Assembly: GCA_028281235.1 (NCBI GenBank)
Contig: JANQKG010000024.1
Coordinates: 128,569-192,568 of the forward strand
Direction of reading: 5' to 3'
Length of the DNA stretch: 64,000 bases
Origin: Afifellaceae bacterium
GTDB lineage: Bacteria > Pseudomonadota > Alphaproteobacteria > Rhizobiales > Afifellaceae
Numbering within the stretch: position 1 is the stretch's first letter; every line of letters starts with the position of its first letter. Made by a program: the position numbers and the translations under genes. Below are positions 17,801-25,461 of this stretch, piece after piece. The notes under the pieces are model-generated. The model was not told the origin of the DNA. It searched no databases and saw only the letters and a list, made by a program, of their open reading frames with translations.

Positions 17801-17927
17801 CAAGAGCCTCGCGGTCGTGATCATCTGCGGGCTTTCCTTCGCAACGATCCTGACGCTCGTTATCGTACCGACGCTCTATGCGGTCTTCTTCCACGTGGGC
17901 GACAACGAAGTGAACCCGCAGCCGTAA
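14871..17927 (+). CDS. RND-superfamily efflux permease (HAE1/AcrB-like)
   Basis: A 1018-residue pump with the duplicated RND plan: TM1, a large periplasmic loop (about residues 35-335), TM2-6, cytoplasmic link, TM7, a second periplasmic loop and TM8-12. TM4 carries LGMLVDNAIVVVEG, with the aspartate of the proton relay, and the C-terminal half has the equivalent MLIKNAVVLIDE. It exports small hydrophobic or amphipathic compounds by proton antiport with the adaptor encoded 4 bp upstream. It ends only 7 bp from the convergent kinase gene, leaving no room for a separate terminator. Substrate unknown. Confidence 0.93.
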   Translation: MDPAQFGIEKRVVSALCTLLILAGGIYAYLTLPRFEDPEFIIRQAKLITPYPGASAAEVADEVTEVIENAIQQLGGLEEVTSISSMGLSEVTVEFTIASSKTRPELNQRFTQLRAKISDVQSELPPNVQPTQVHDDFGDVFALYYAIVGDGFSLPELHAYAKTLQRELVLVEGVSKVALTGMPQEVIYVDYSPARLVTLGLSVSQIAQVLEGQNLITPSGTVRADTQRLTIRPETAVTSLEAISNLVISEPQAGRSFRLGDIAEVRRGLKEPADMRLFRDGRPAIGMGISNTLGGNVVNMGDAVKARLDGLLGERPLGIELLPISDQGESVRQSIDDFVMNVVLALIIVVGTLLVFMGLRSGLLMGGILLVTVAGTLLGMKLYGLDMQRVSLGALIIALGMLVDNAIVVVEGTLVRTQKGESTAKAAIAVVKQTKWPLLGGTIVGFLAFSPIGFSPDNTGEYAGSLFWTVAISLLFSWLVAVWLTPYFCTLLMKPGQPSEEAKPEGAVLRNYRQFLGMAIKRRWATVVVVFGLFATAMLSFSAVPPGFFPASTRAQFVVDYLLPEGADIDTTSADVVEIAEWIRTLDGVTGTNSVVGNGHQRFMLTYDAESANSAYGQILVDVTDFADIAPLQGIIADELAERYPQASPKVWKFVLGPGSGSKIEARFTGPDPVVLRRLAEAAKTVLTKEGGVGVKDDWREMVQVVRPRINEQNARRLGLTQGDISQAIAGRFDGSAIGVYREGDELRRIVMRPYPWDRSDISEIREVQIFSSAVGRYIPIAQVVDSFDIVFENANLRRVDRALAITAQADPAPDVLTGDLFERVRPQIEAIELPPGYRLVWRGEHGNSQEANAGLASTMPVGFGAMIIVVILLFNAIRQPLIIWLTVPLALIGVVYGLVLFRTPMEFMAILGALSLTGMLIKNAVVLIDETDLQIAGGKARLDAIIDAAVSRVRPVSLAALTTVLGVVPLLWDPFFKSLAVVIICGLSFATILTLVIVPTLYAVFFHVGDNEVNPQP

Positions 17928-17934
17928 GCGGCCG

Positions 17935-19521
17935 CTACTGCATCAGCGCGTCGAGCGCGCGGCGCTGCTCGTGCATGGCGAGGAAGGCGTGGTAGTCGCG
18001 TTCGAAGCGACGCATGGCATCGGCATTGGCGGCGCGCTCGCGTCCACCTTGATACATGCCGTGGCCGGCAGCGGCGAGGTCGGGATAGAAGCCGGCCGTA
18101 GCCGCAGCGACCATACCGGTGCCGAGGAGCACGGCATCCTCGGCTGCCGGCTCCACAACCGTGCACCCTGTGGCGTCGGCATAGAGCTCCATCAGGATGG
18201 GGTTTTTCGTGTGGCCGCCGGTGACATGCAGCGTATCGATAGAGTAGCCGCTGTCGCTCAGCGCATCGAGGATATGACGCACGCCAAGCGCGATCGCCAC
18301 GGCTGTACGCCAATAGAGCCGGCACAGGCTGTCGAAGGAGGCGTCGAGCGTGAGGCCGCTGACGACACCCACCGCGTTGGGGTCGGCAAGCGGCGAGCGG
18401 TTGCCGTGAAAGTCGGGCAGCACATGCAGACGCCCTGCGAGGTCCAAGCCCTCGGCCTCGCGCAGCTGCATGATGCGTTCGGTGATGGCGCGATGCGTGG
18501 CGCCGTCGGGCTCGCCAGCAGCGCCGTGCCAGCTGATGATGTGGTCAAGCAGCGCGCCGGTCGCCGATTGCCCGCCTTCGTTCATCCAATAATCGGGCAG
18601 CACGACACCGTAATAGGGCCCCCAAACGCCGGGCGTCGGGCGCGCTTTGGGTGACAGCGCCATCATACAACTCGAGGTGCCGGCAATGAGACCGAGATGA
18701 TGGTCGATCGTGTCGGGGTTCTGTGCAGCAGCGCCCAGCACACCGAGCGCGCCGGCATGCGCGTCGATCAGGCCGACGCCGACGCGGCAGCTTGGATCAA
18801 GGCCGAGCGCCGCAGCGGCGGCCGGCTGGAGCGGCCCGATATCCTTGGCGATGGGGCTTGCGGAGGCTGGCAAGTTGCCCCGCTCAACCATGTCCGGGAT
18901 GCCGACGGAGCGGAAAAAATCGCTCTGCCAGCCGACGGATTCGTGCGCCAGATAGGTCCATTTGCAGGTGAGCGTGCATTGCGACCGGTCCAGCGTGCCG
19001 GCGCTCTTCCAGGTCAGGTAATCGGCGAGATCGAAGAAGTAACCCGCTTCGGACCAGCGTTCCGGCAGGTGGCGATTGAGCCACATGAGCTTCGGCGTTT
19101 CCATCTCCGGCGACATGATTCCGCCGACATAGTCGAGCACGCGGTGGCCCGTCGCCGTGCATTCCTGCGCTTCGGCAATCGCGCGATGATCGAGCCACAC
19201 GATCGTGTCCCAGCGCTTCTCACCGCTGGTCGATACGCTTAATGGCGCGCCGTCTTTCGCGCGGACGACAAGCGAGCAGGTGGCGTCGTAGGAGATGCCG
19301 GCAATGTCGGCCGCGGCGGCGCCGGACTGCTTCACTGCACCGCGCAATGCGGCACACACGGCGTCCCAGATCTGCTCTGAATCGTGCTCTGCGTGGTCGG
19401 CTTGCGGCCGGTTGATCTCGATTGGCTGCTCGGCGCGGCCGAGCAGCCGCCCGGCGCGATCGAGAATTCCGGCGCGCGCGCTCGACGTGCCGACATCGAC
19501 GGCAGCAACCAGATCGGCCAT
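17935..19521 (-). CDS. FGGY-family carbohydrate kinase (D-ribulokinase-like)
   Basis: A 528-residue FGGY kinase. The N-terminal phosphate-1 motif is AAVDVGTSSARAGI, the family domain continues through AGISYDATCSLVV and VWLDHRA, and the C-terminal half has adenosine-site glycines (LHVTGGHTKNPILMEL, LLGTGMVAA). Length and motifs fit the YpCarbK/D-ribulokinase branch, which phosphorylates ketopentoses, better than xylulokinase or glycerol kinase. It is downstream of a polyol-type dehydrogenase on the same strand with a 61-bp gap, suggesting oxidation of a polyol to a ketose that this enzyme phosphorylates. No transporter is adjacent. Confidence 0.83.
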   Translation of the reverse strand: MADLVAAVDVGTSSARAGILDRAGRLLGRAEQPIEINRPQADHAEHDSEQIWDAVCAALRGAVKQSGAAAADIAGISYDATCSLVVRAKDGAPLSVSTSGEKRWDTIVWLDHRAIAEAQECTATGHRVLDYVGGIMSPEMETPKLMWLNRHLPERWSEAGYFFDLADYLTWKSAGTLDRSQCTLTCKWTYLAHESVGWQSDFFRSVGIPDMVERGNLPASASPIAKDIGPLQPAAAAALGLDPSCRVGVGLIDAHAGALGVLGAAAQNPDTIDHHLGLIAGTSSCMMALSPKARPTPGVWGPYYGVVLPDYWMNEGGQSATGALLDHIISWHGAAGEPDGATHRAITERIMQLREAEGLDLAGRLHVLPDFHGNRSPLADPNAVGVVSGLTLDASFDSLCRLYWRTAVAIALGVRHILDALSDSGYSIDTLHVTGGHTKNPILMELYADATGCTVVEPAAEDAVLLGTGMVAAATAGFYPDLAAAGHGMYQGGRERAANADAMRRFERDYHAFLAMHEQRRALDALMQ

Positions 19522-19582
19522 CAGGTTCTTGCTCCTTCAGATGAGAGTTTCGCCCATGCTTCGGCGGGCGAACAGAGGCCTC

Positions 19583-20359
19583 CTACCAGCACGTATATCC
19601 GGCATCGGCAAGGACGATCGCGCCGGTCATGAGGCTGGCCGCATCGGAGGTCAGAAAGTGCACGACAGAGGCGATCTCGTCGGGCTGCCCGACGCGACCC
19701 ATCGGCGTCATCTCAAGCCAGGTGGCATACATTTCGGGGTTCTCCTTGATGCCGTAGGCCGTGAGCGGCGTCTCAATATAAGTCGGCGCAACCGCATTGA
19801 CCCGCACGCCGCGTGTCGCCCATTCCGCTGCAAGCGAGCGCGTCAGATGATGCACGGCCGCTTTGGAGGCGTTGTATGCGACCTGCGGCTGCGGCTTGTT
19901 GACGATGAAGCCCGACATGGACCCGACATTGACGATCGACCCCTTGCCATTGGCGAGCATCTGTCGCCCGAAGGCGCGGCAGCACCAGAACAGCCCATCG
20001 AGATTGACGTCCATGTGGAAGCGCCAATGGTCGTCGCTGGTCTCCTCGGCGGGCACGTCGCTTTTTGCGACGCCGGCATTGTTGACGAGGATGTCGACGG
20101 GCCCGTGCTGATCAGCGACAGAAGCAGCGGCGGCGTCGACAGCGGCGGAATCGGTGACATCGAGCGTCAGGCCGGCAGCGTCGATGCCAGCCTCCTTCAG
20201 CTCCGCCACACAGGCCTCCACGCGCTCCGGCAGAAGCTCCGCGACGATGATCTTGGCGCCGGCCTCGCCGAGCGCCTCGGCGCACGCCGCACCAATGCCC
20301 TGGCCGCCGCCGGTCACCACCGCAACGCGTCCGTCAAGCTTCAGTTTCTCAAGATACAT
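19583..20359 (-). CDS. Short-chain dehydrogenase/reductase, polyol dehydrogenase type
   Basis: A 258-residue classical SDR. It has the coenzyme motif TGGGQGIGAACA, NNAG, and the catalytic Ser-Tyr-Lys (SMSGF then YNASK); it ends with LADAGYTCW, as in several sugar-alcohol SDRs. The acidic residue after the second strand (AELLPE) points to NAD rather than NADP. The frame is open to 20578 into the fbiC end, but the ATG at 20359 begins the canonical Rossmann start. It precedes the FGGY kinase and probably oxidises a polyol to its ketose; the exact polyol is not decidable here. Confidence 0.85.
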   Translation of the reverse strand: MYLEKLKLDGRVAVVTGGGQGIGAACAEALGEAGAKIIVAELLPERVEACVAELKEAGIDAAGLTLDVTDSAAVDAAAASVADQHGPVDILVNNAGVAKSDVPAEETSDDHWRFHMDVNLDGLFWCCRAFGRQMLANGKGSIVNVGSMSGFIVNKPQPQVAYNASKAAVHHLTRSLAAEWATRGVRVNAVAPTYIETPLTAYGIKENPEMYATWLEMTPMGRVGQPDEIASVVHFLTSDAASLMTGAIVLADAGYTCW

Positions 20360-20462
20360 CACCGTCGCCGCCCCTATCCGAGAGCTGATCGCCCCTGTTC
20401 GTTCCTTGTGGCTAGCAAATGCAGCGGAGCCGGCCAACCGCCGATGCGCCTGTTGCGCGTGT

Positions 20463-22895
20463 CTAAAGGCCCGACGATTGTTGCTGCGACGTGCGACCGG
20501 TAATCCTGGTGTTGACGATCGGCGTGAGCGCGGCGGGGCTGTCGGCGAGCGATTGCCGCAACGCCGGAGCATCTCCATAAAGCGTCGTGCGCTGCCGCGG
20601 CGTGCGACCGATTTCCTCGATCAAGGTCTTGATGCGCGCAGCACCCAGTTCCTGACCGTGGCCGGCGCCGGCCGCGCGCGTGATCGATTCATTCATCAAG
20701 ACGCCGCCGAAATCGTTTGCCCCGGCTGAGAGCACTGCTTGCGCACCTTCCGGTCCGAGCTTCACCCATGACGCCTGGATGTTCTTGAAGCAGACGCCGA
20801 GCGTCAGCCTTGACACCGCATGCATCAGGATGACTTCGCGATAGGTCGGCCCGGAGCGCGTCAGGCCCTTCCGCCAGATCGGCGATTCCATATGCACGAA
20901 CGGAAGCGGGACCAGCTCGGTGAAGCCGCCCGTTTCCTCCTGAAGCGCTTTCAGCCGCAGAAGATGGTTCGCCCAATGATGCGACTGATCTACGTGACCG
21001 AACATGATCGTCGCCGTGGATCTCAGTCCGATCTCATGCGCGGTGCGCATGACCTCAAGCCATTGCCCGGTCGTGATCTTGTCCGGGCAGATCAGTTGGC
21101 GCACTTCGTCGTCGAGGATTTCCGCGGCGGTCCCCGGAAGCGATGCGAGGCCTGCCTCGCGAAGGCGCATCAGATAGTCGCGAAGCGGCAGTCCCAGTGT
21201 CGTCGCGCCGTGGACGATCTCAAGCGGGGAGAACGCATGGACATGAATGCCCGGGGCGGCCTCTTTCACGATCGCCAGGATGCGCAAATAGGTGTCGCCT
21301 GTGTATCGGGGATGAATGCCGCCTTGCAGGCAGATCTCGGTTGCGCCGCGATCCCACGCTTCCGCCACGCGTCGGGCAATCTCCTCCTCGGAGAGGTCGT
21401 ACGCCGGGCCGCGCAGTTCCTCGCTCGTCTTGCCTTTGGAAAAGGCACAGAAGCCGCAGCGATATTGGCAGACGTTCGTGTAGTTGATGTTGCGGTTGAC
21501 GACGTAGCTCACGGCGTCGCCGACCGTCTGGCGGCGCATCCGGTCGGCGGCGGCGATCACCGCCTCAAAGTCGGCCGCCCTCGCCGAGAACAAAGCCGTG
21601 ATCTCGGCATGCGTCATGGCTTTGCCGGCCGTGACATTCTCCAGTATCCGCCGTGTCTCCGACGTCGCGTTTCCGGCTCTCGTCGTCGGAGACAGCTGAA
21701 ACGGCAGCGGCATCTCCATGCCCGCGTGCCAATTGTCCTCCCGCACCATGCCGCCGGCGTCGACGCGCCGCAGCGCCCTCTGCCGGAGCGACGGCTCGAT
21801 CCAAATGTCGCTCTTCAAGAGATAGGGCGGATAGACGGCGAGCCGTTCCGTCAGCACACGGCCGGAACTCGCCGTCTCACGGGCAAGCGCGGACAGATGC
21901 GGCCAAGGCGCTTCCGGATTGACATGATCGGGCGTCACCGGCGACACGCCGCCCCAATCATTGATGCCCGCCGCGATCAGCCCGCTCATGTCATTCGGCT
22001 GCAGATTCGGCGGGGCCTGAATGGCCATGGTCGGGCCGAACAGAAGACGCGCCATCGCGATCGTCCATTGGTGGTCGGCAAGACTTGGCTCAGGCGCATC
22101 GGCCATTCGCGTGCCGGGCTTGGCGCGAAAGTTCTGGATGATGATTTCCTGGATGTGGCCGTATCGGTCGTTGAGCGCGCGCAACGCAAGAAGCGATTCC
22201 ACGCGCTCACGCCGCGTCTCCCCGATCCCGATCAGGATGCCGCTGGTCATGGGAATCTTCTGGCGGCCGGAATCCTCAATGACTTGCAGGCGTCGTTTCG
22301 GGTTCTTGTCGGGGGAGCCGAAATGCACGCCGCCGCGTTGGCAGAGCCGCTCGGAGGCCGATTCCAGCATGATGCCCATCGACACCGACACTTTACGAAG
22401 CGCGCGAAGCTCGTCTGCGCTCATGATGCCTGGATTGAGATGCGGCAGGAGCGGCGTCTCGTCGATCACCAGCTTCGCCATGGCTTCCAGGTAAGCGAGT
22501 GTGCTTTCGTAGCCGAGGTCCGAGAGCGCATCCCTTGCAGCCTGATAACGCGCCTCGGGCCGGTCGCCCAAAGTGAACAGCAGCTCGTTACACCCGGCCG
22601 CAGCGCCGGCTTGCGCGATGGAGAGCACGTCGTCGGGCGTGAGGTAGGGCTTTTCGAGATTTCTCGGCGGCTGGGCGAAGGTGCAGTAATGACAAACGTC
22701 GCGGCAGAGCTTGGTCAGCGGCACGAACACTTTTCGTGAGTAGCTCACCGATCGCCCGAAGCCGTCCAGCGTGATCGCCTCCGCAGCGTCCATCAACGCA
22801 TCGAGATCGGCGCATTCGGCGAGCGTCAGCGCCTCCTCGTCGTTCGGGCGCGTATGCTGCTTAGCGGCTTTGATGATGCTGTCAGACATGGTCAT
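20463..22895 (-). CDS. fbiC: FO synthase, fused CofG-CofH (FbiC)
   Basis: An 810-residue fusion of two radical-SAM enzymes that together make 7,8-didemethyl-8-hydroxy-5-deazariboflavin (FO), the chromophore of coenzyme F420. The CofG half has its CxxxCxxC cluster in KLCRDVCHYCTFAQ near residue 65; the CofH half has NVCQYRCGFCAFSK near residue 475. The first couples tyrosine-derived and uracil-derived parts and the second completes the ring. Length matches actinobacterial FbiC. It is last in a four-gene operon and overlaps cofC by ATGA. A fused FbiC in an alphaproteobacterium suggests horizontal origin. Confidence 0.95.
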   Translation of the reverse strand: MTMSDSIIKAAKQHTRPNDEEALTLAECADLDALMDAAEAITLDGFGRSVSYSRKVFVPLTKLCRDVCHYCTFAQPPRNLEKPYLTPDDVLSIAQAGAAAGCNELLFTLGDRPEARYQAARDALSDLGYESTLAYLEAMAKLVIDETPLLPHLNPGIMSADELRALRKVSVSMGIMLESASERLCQRGGVHFGSPDKNPKRRLQVIEDSGRQKIPMTSGILIGIGETRRERVESLLALRALNDRYGHIQEIIIQNFRAKPGTRMADAPEPSLADHQWTIAMARLLFGPTMAIQAPPNLQPNDMSGLIAAGINDWGGVSPVTPDHVNPEAPWPHLSALARETASSGRVLTERLAVYPPYLLKSDIWIEPSLRQRALRRVDAGGMVREDNWHAGMEMPLPFQLSPTTRAGNATSETRRILENVTAGKAMTHAEITALFSARAADFEAVIAAADRMRRQTVGDAVSYVVNRNINYTNVCQYRCGFCAFSKGKTSEELRGPAYDLSEEEIARRVAEAWDRGATEICLQGGIHPRYTGDTYLRILAIVKEAAPGIHVHAFSPLEIVHGATTLGLPLRDYLMRLREAGLASLPGTAAEILDDEVRQLICPDKITTGQWLEVMRTAHEIGLRSTATIMFGHVDQSHHWANHLLRLKALQEETGGFTELVPLPFVHMESPIWRKGLTRSGPTYREVILMHAVSRLTLGVCFKNIQASWVKLGPEGAQAVLSAGANDFGGVLMNESITRAAGAGHGQELGAARIKTLIEEIGRTPRQRTTLYGDAPALRQSLADSPAALTPIVNTRITGRTSQQQSSGL

Positions 22896-23515
22896 GAGCG
22901 AACCAACTCACCCGCCTCAAGGAACTCGAAACCGTGCACCCGCAATCGGCGCAACTCGTCAACGGCGTCCTTGTCGTCAACGTCGAAGCGAATGTGCGGC
23001 AGGTCCAGCACAACGGGCGTCACACCTGATCCTATCGCGTGCGACCGGTGGCGATCCAGGCTGGCTTGGCCGAAGCCCGGATCGATCCGGTCCGGCGGCG
23101 ACAGAAGCAGCGCATTCGTGCCGGCATTGTCGCGGTCGCCGACCATAACGACCGGGCTGTCGGATGCGGCATCCAGCATCGCGTCGATATCGCGCCTTTC
23201 AATCAGCGGCAGATCGGCCGGCAGGATGAGAACTGTCCCCGCCCTCTTCTCCTTCGATGCTGAGACAGCAGCGCCAAGAGCGGCGTTCAGGCCTGCGCCG
23301 GGATCGGCAACAAAGAGGACATCGTCATCGGCAAGGGCCGGATCGGAGCCAACAACCGCAATGCCGCGGATGCGATGCACTTCGCGCAGGCATTGCAGCA
23401 CCCGCTGAAACATCGCTTCGACCAGACGTTCGCGCGTCCTATCCGGCAAGACCGCCGCAAGGCGTCGCTTCGCGTGCCGCACCGCCTTCATCGGAACAAC
23501 AGCCCATATGCTCAT
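22892..23515 (-). CDS. cofC: CofC/FbiD guanylyltransferase for F420 synthesis
   Basis: A 207-residue nucleotidyltransferase with the N-terminal start AVVPMKAVRHAKRRLAAVL and internal LILPADLPLIERRDI, both typical of CofC/FbiD. The family activates 2-phospholactate, phosphoenolpyruvate or 3-phosphoglycerate with GTP to give the donor used by CofD; which acid is used varies by lineage and cannot be read here. It overlaps cofD and fbiC by four bases each, so the chain is translationally coupled. Confidence 0.9.
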   Translation of the reverse strand: MSIWAVVPMKAVRHAKRRLAAVLPDRTRERLVEAMFQRVLQCLREVHRIRGIAVVGSDPALADDDVLFVADPGAGLNAALGAAVSASKEKRAGTVLILPADLPLIERRDIDAMLDAASDSPVVMVGDRDNAGTNALLLSPPDRIDPGFGQASLDRHRSHAIGSGVTPVVLDLPHIRFDVDDKDAVDELRRLRVHGFEFLEAGELVRS

Positions 23516-24480
23516 GCGACCCCCTTGGGCGCGCGCGTTGTGGCAAGCGTATCGGCGAAGCGGATAACGTCTTGGGCAAGGGCCTTCTTGTCATCCAGCG
23601 TGCTCATGATCGTGTTCGTTGAAAGCGTTGGGATCGCGATCTCCCCTTTCAGATGTTCGTCGGTTCTGTCCAACACAAAGCCATCAAGCAATGTGCCATA
23701 ATGCGCAGCGATTGTTACAGGCGTCACCTCCTTGTCGAGCTCCGCCATGATTTTTGCCAGGGGCCCTTTGATCGCAGCAGCGCCGACAATGGGCGAGACC
23801 GCCACAACCGGCGCGCCAGATTGGCGAATGCGCTCGCGGATTCCGGGAACGGTCAGGATCGGATCGATGCTCAGATAGGGGTTTGACGGCGCGATGATGA
23901 TCGCACGGTTCTTCTCGTTGAGGAGCGCGTTTTCGACCGCAGCGGCGCGCTTTGCCTCAGCCGCGCCGTCGTAGCGCAACCTGCGCAAGATCGGCTGGCA
24001 GCGCCGACCCACAAAATAATCCTGAAAGGACAGCTCCCCCTGATCGGTTTCAACCATTGTGCGGATTAGATCATCGCTGACCGGCAGGATGTCGGCTGTG
24101 ATGTTCCAGCTCCTTGCGACGTGTCTTGTTATCGCGGTGAGCGTTTCGCCCCTCTTCAGCCGTTCGGTGCGCTCAACATGAAGCGCAAGATCGCCATCGC
24201 CGAGTTGAAACCAATCTTCGCCGCCAAGCGAACGGAGCGCGTTCATGAACGTCCACGTCTCGTCGCGCCGCCCCCATCCCAGCTCCTCGTTGTTCAATCC
24301 GGCCAGCGTATAGAGAAGCGTGTCGAGGTCGGGCGAGATGGACAGGCCCAGATGGACGAAATCGTCGGCAATGTTGGTGATGACGCTAAGCGTGTTCGCA
24401 GGCAGAATTTTGTAGGCGCCAAGCGCAAACTTCGCCCCGCCGACGCCGCCGGACAGGATAACGATCCGGCCATCGCTCAT
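23512..24480 (-). CDS. cofD: 2-phospho-L-lactate transferase (CofD/FbiA)
   Basis: A 322-residue protein beginning IVILSGGVGGAKFALGA, the glycine-rich nucleotide loop of CofD, followed by ITNIADDF and DLDTLLYTLAG, all characteristic. It transfers the phospho-acid moiety from the CofC product onto FO, making dehydro-F420-0 or F420-0. It lies between cofE and cofC with ATGA overlaps at both ends. Full length, no lesion seen. Confidence 0.94.
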   Translation of the reverse strand: MSDGRIVILSGGVGGAKFALGAYKILPANTLSVITNIADDFVHLGLSISPDLDTLLYTLAGLNNEELGWGRRDETWTFMNALRSLGGEDWFQLGDGDLALHVERTERLKRGETLTAITRHVARSWNITADILPVSDDLIRTMVETDQGELSFQDYFVGRRCQPILRRLRYDGAAEAKRAAAVENALLNEKNRAIIIAPSNPYLSIDPILTVPGIRERIRQSGAPVVAVSPIVGAAAIKGPLAKIMAELDKEVTPVTIAAHYGTLLDGFVLDRTDEHLKGEIAIPTLSTNTIMSTLDDKKALAQDVIRFADTLATTRAPKGVA

Positions 24481-25247
24481 CGGAACAGATCCTCCTCGCG
24501 CGGACGCAGTAGCGACGACGCGGGGCGATGCGGCGCACTGAGGTCGGCGCCACGCGCCAGGACCACGGGCGTGCTCTCATCGCCCTCGCCCATGAGCAAG
24601 GCGGCGCCGGCAGCGACGGCATCGGCAAAGGCGATCTCGGTGACGGCGAGCGGTCGTCCGTCGCGATCGCATCTGCCGCGCGCGTCGATCAGCGCGGGAA
24701 CACCGGAGGCACCCAGCGCAATGTTGACCACGCCATTGCGCCAGGCGCGCCCAAAACTGTCGCTGACAACGACTCCGAGCGAAACACCGAAATGGTCCTG
24801 GAGGCGTTCCCGTAGCTCATCGGCCGAACGATCCGGATCGACGGGCAGCAGGAGGATTTGACCCTCGCGCCCCGGCCCCAGATTCGATCTGTCGATGCCG
24901 GCATTCGCCATCACGTAACCGAGCCGATGCTCGGCGATGATGACACCGGTCTTGATGCGGAGGATTGACCTGGATTCAGAGAGAATCGTCTCGACGAGCC
25001 GCGGGTCTTTGGCGGCCTTTTCGGCGATCCCTCTTGCCTCACATGACGGCTCAACGCCGTTTATATCGACGAACCGCTCTTCGGCCTTTGAGATGATTTT
25101 TTGCGCGACGACGAAGATGTCGCCGCTCGCCGGCTGGATGCCCGCCCGCTCCAGAGCCTCTATTAAAAGGGCTCCGATGTCGGCGCCGAGCGGAACCTCT
25201 CCGATATGTTCGACAGCCTGGAAGGTGACGGAGCCTGGCATCCTCAA
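24477..25247 (-). CDS. cofE: F420-0:gamma-glutamyl ligase (CofE)
   Basis: A 256-residue ligase that adds gamma-linked glutamates to F420-0. Characteristic stretches are DIFVVAQKIISKAE (residues 44-57), TGVIIAEHRLGYVMANAGIDRSN and VVVSDSFGRAWRNGVVNIALGASG. It is the stand-alone CofE length and lacks the C-terminal nitroreductase-like domain that in actinobacterial FbiB reduces dehydro-F420. It is first in the operon; an alternative ATG lies two codons in. The 214-bp gap behind it, to the TRAP gene dctM on the same strand, should hold a promoter, though read-through is possible. Confidence 0.93.
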   Translation of the reverse strand: MRMPGSVTFQAVEHIGEVPLGADIGALLIEALERAGIQPASGDIFVVAQKIISKAEERFVDINGVEPSCEARGIAEKAAKDPRLVETILSESRSILRIKTGVIIAEHRLGYVMANAGIDRSNLGPGREGQILLLPVDPDRSADELRERLQDHFGVSLGVVVSDSFGRAWRNGVVNIALGASGVPALIDARGRCDRDGRPLAVTEIAFADAVAAGAALLMGEGDESTPVVLARGADLSAPHRPASSLLRPREEDLFR

Positions 25248-25461
25248 TCATTCTCTCAGCTTTTCGCGTGCTGCCGCGCGGACAGGCGCGGGCCGTGCCG
25301 TGGCATCGGTTTAGGGAGAATAGCATGGCGGGTCGAGGCTTACCGGAACCGCGTCCGCGCCGGGGCGATCTCGGCGAGACGCAGCCGTGTGGTTGGGCTC
25401 GGTGAGGCGCCGACCCCTTAAACCTCCCGCCATCATCCTTGGCAGCACTGGCGGCGCGCCA

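Noticed and set aside
20360-20578. N-terminal extension of the SDR frame into fbiC
   Set aside because: Basic low-complexity sequence; the Rossmann start lies just after the ATG at 20359.
20820-22739. 639-codon plus-strand frame opposite fbiC
   Set aside because: Codon-position shadow of a GC-rich gene: Arg/His-rich product with no motif, while the minus strand encodes an intact radical-SAM protein.
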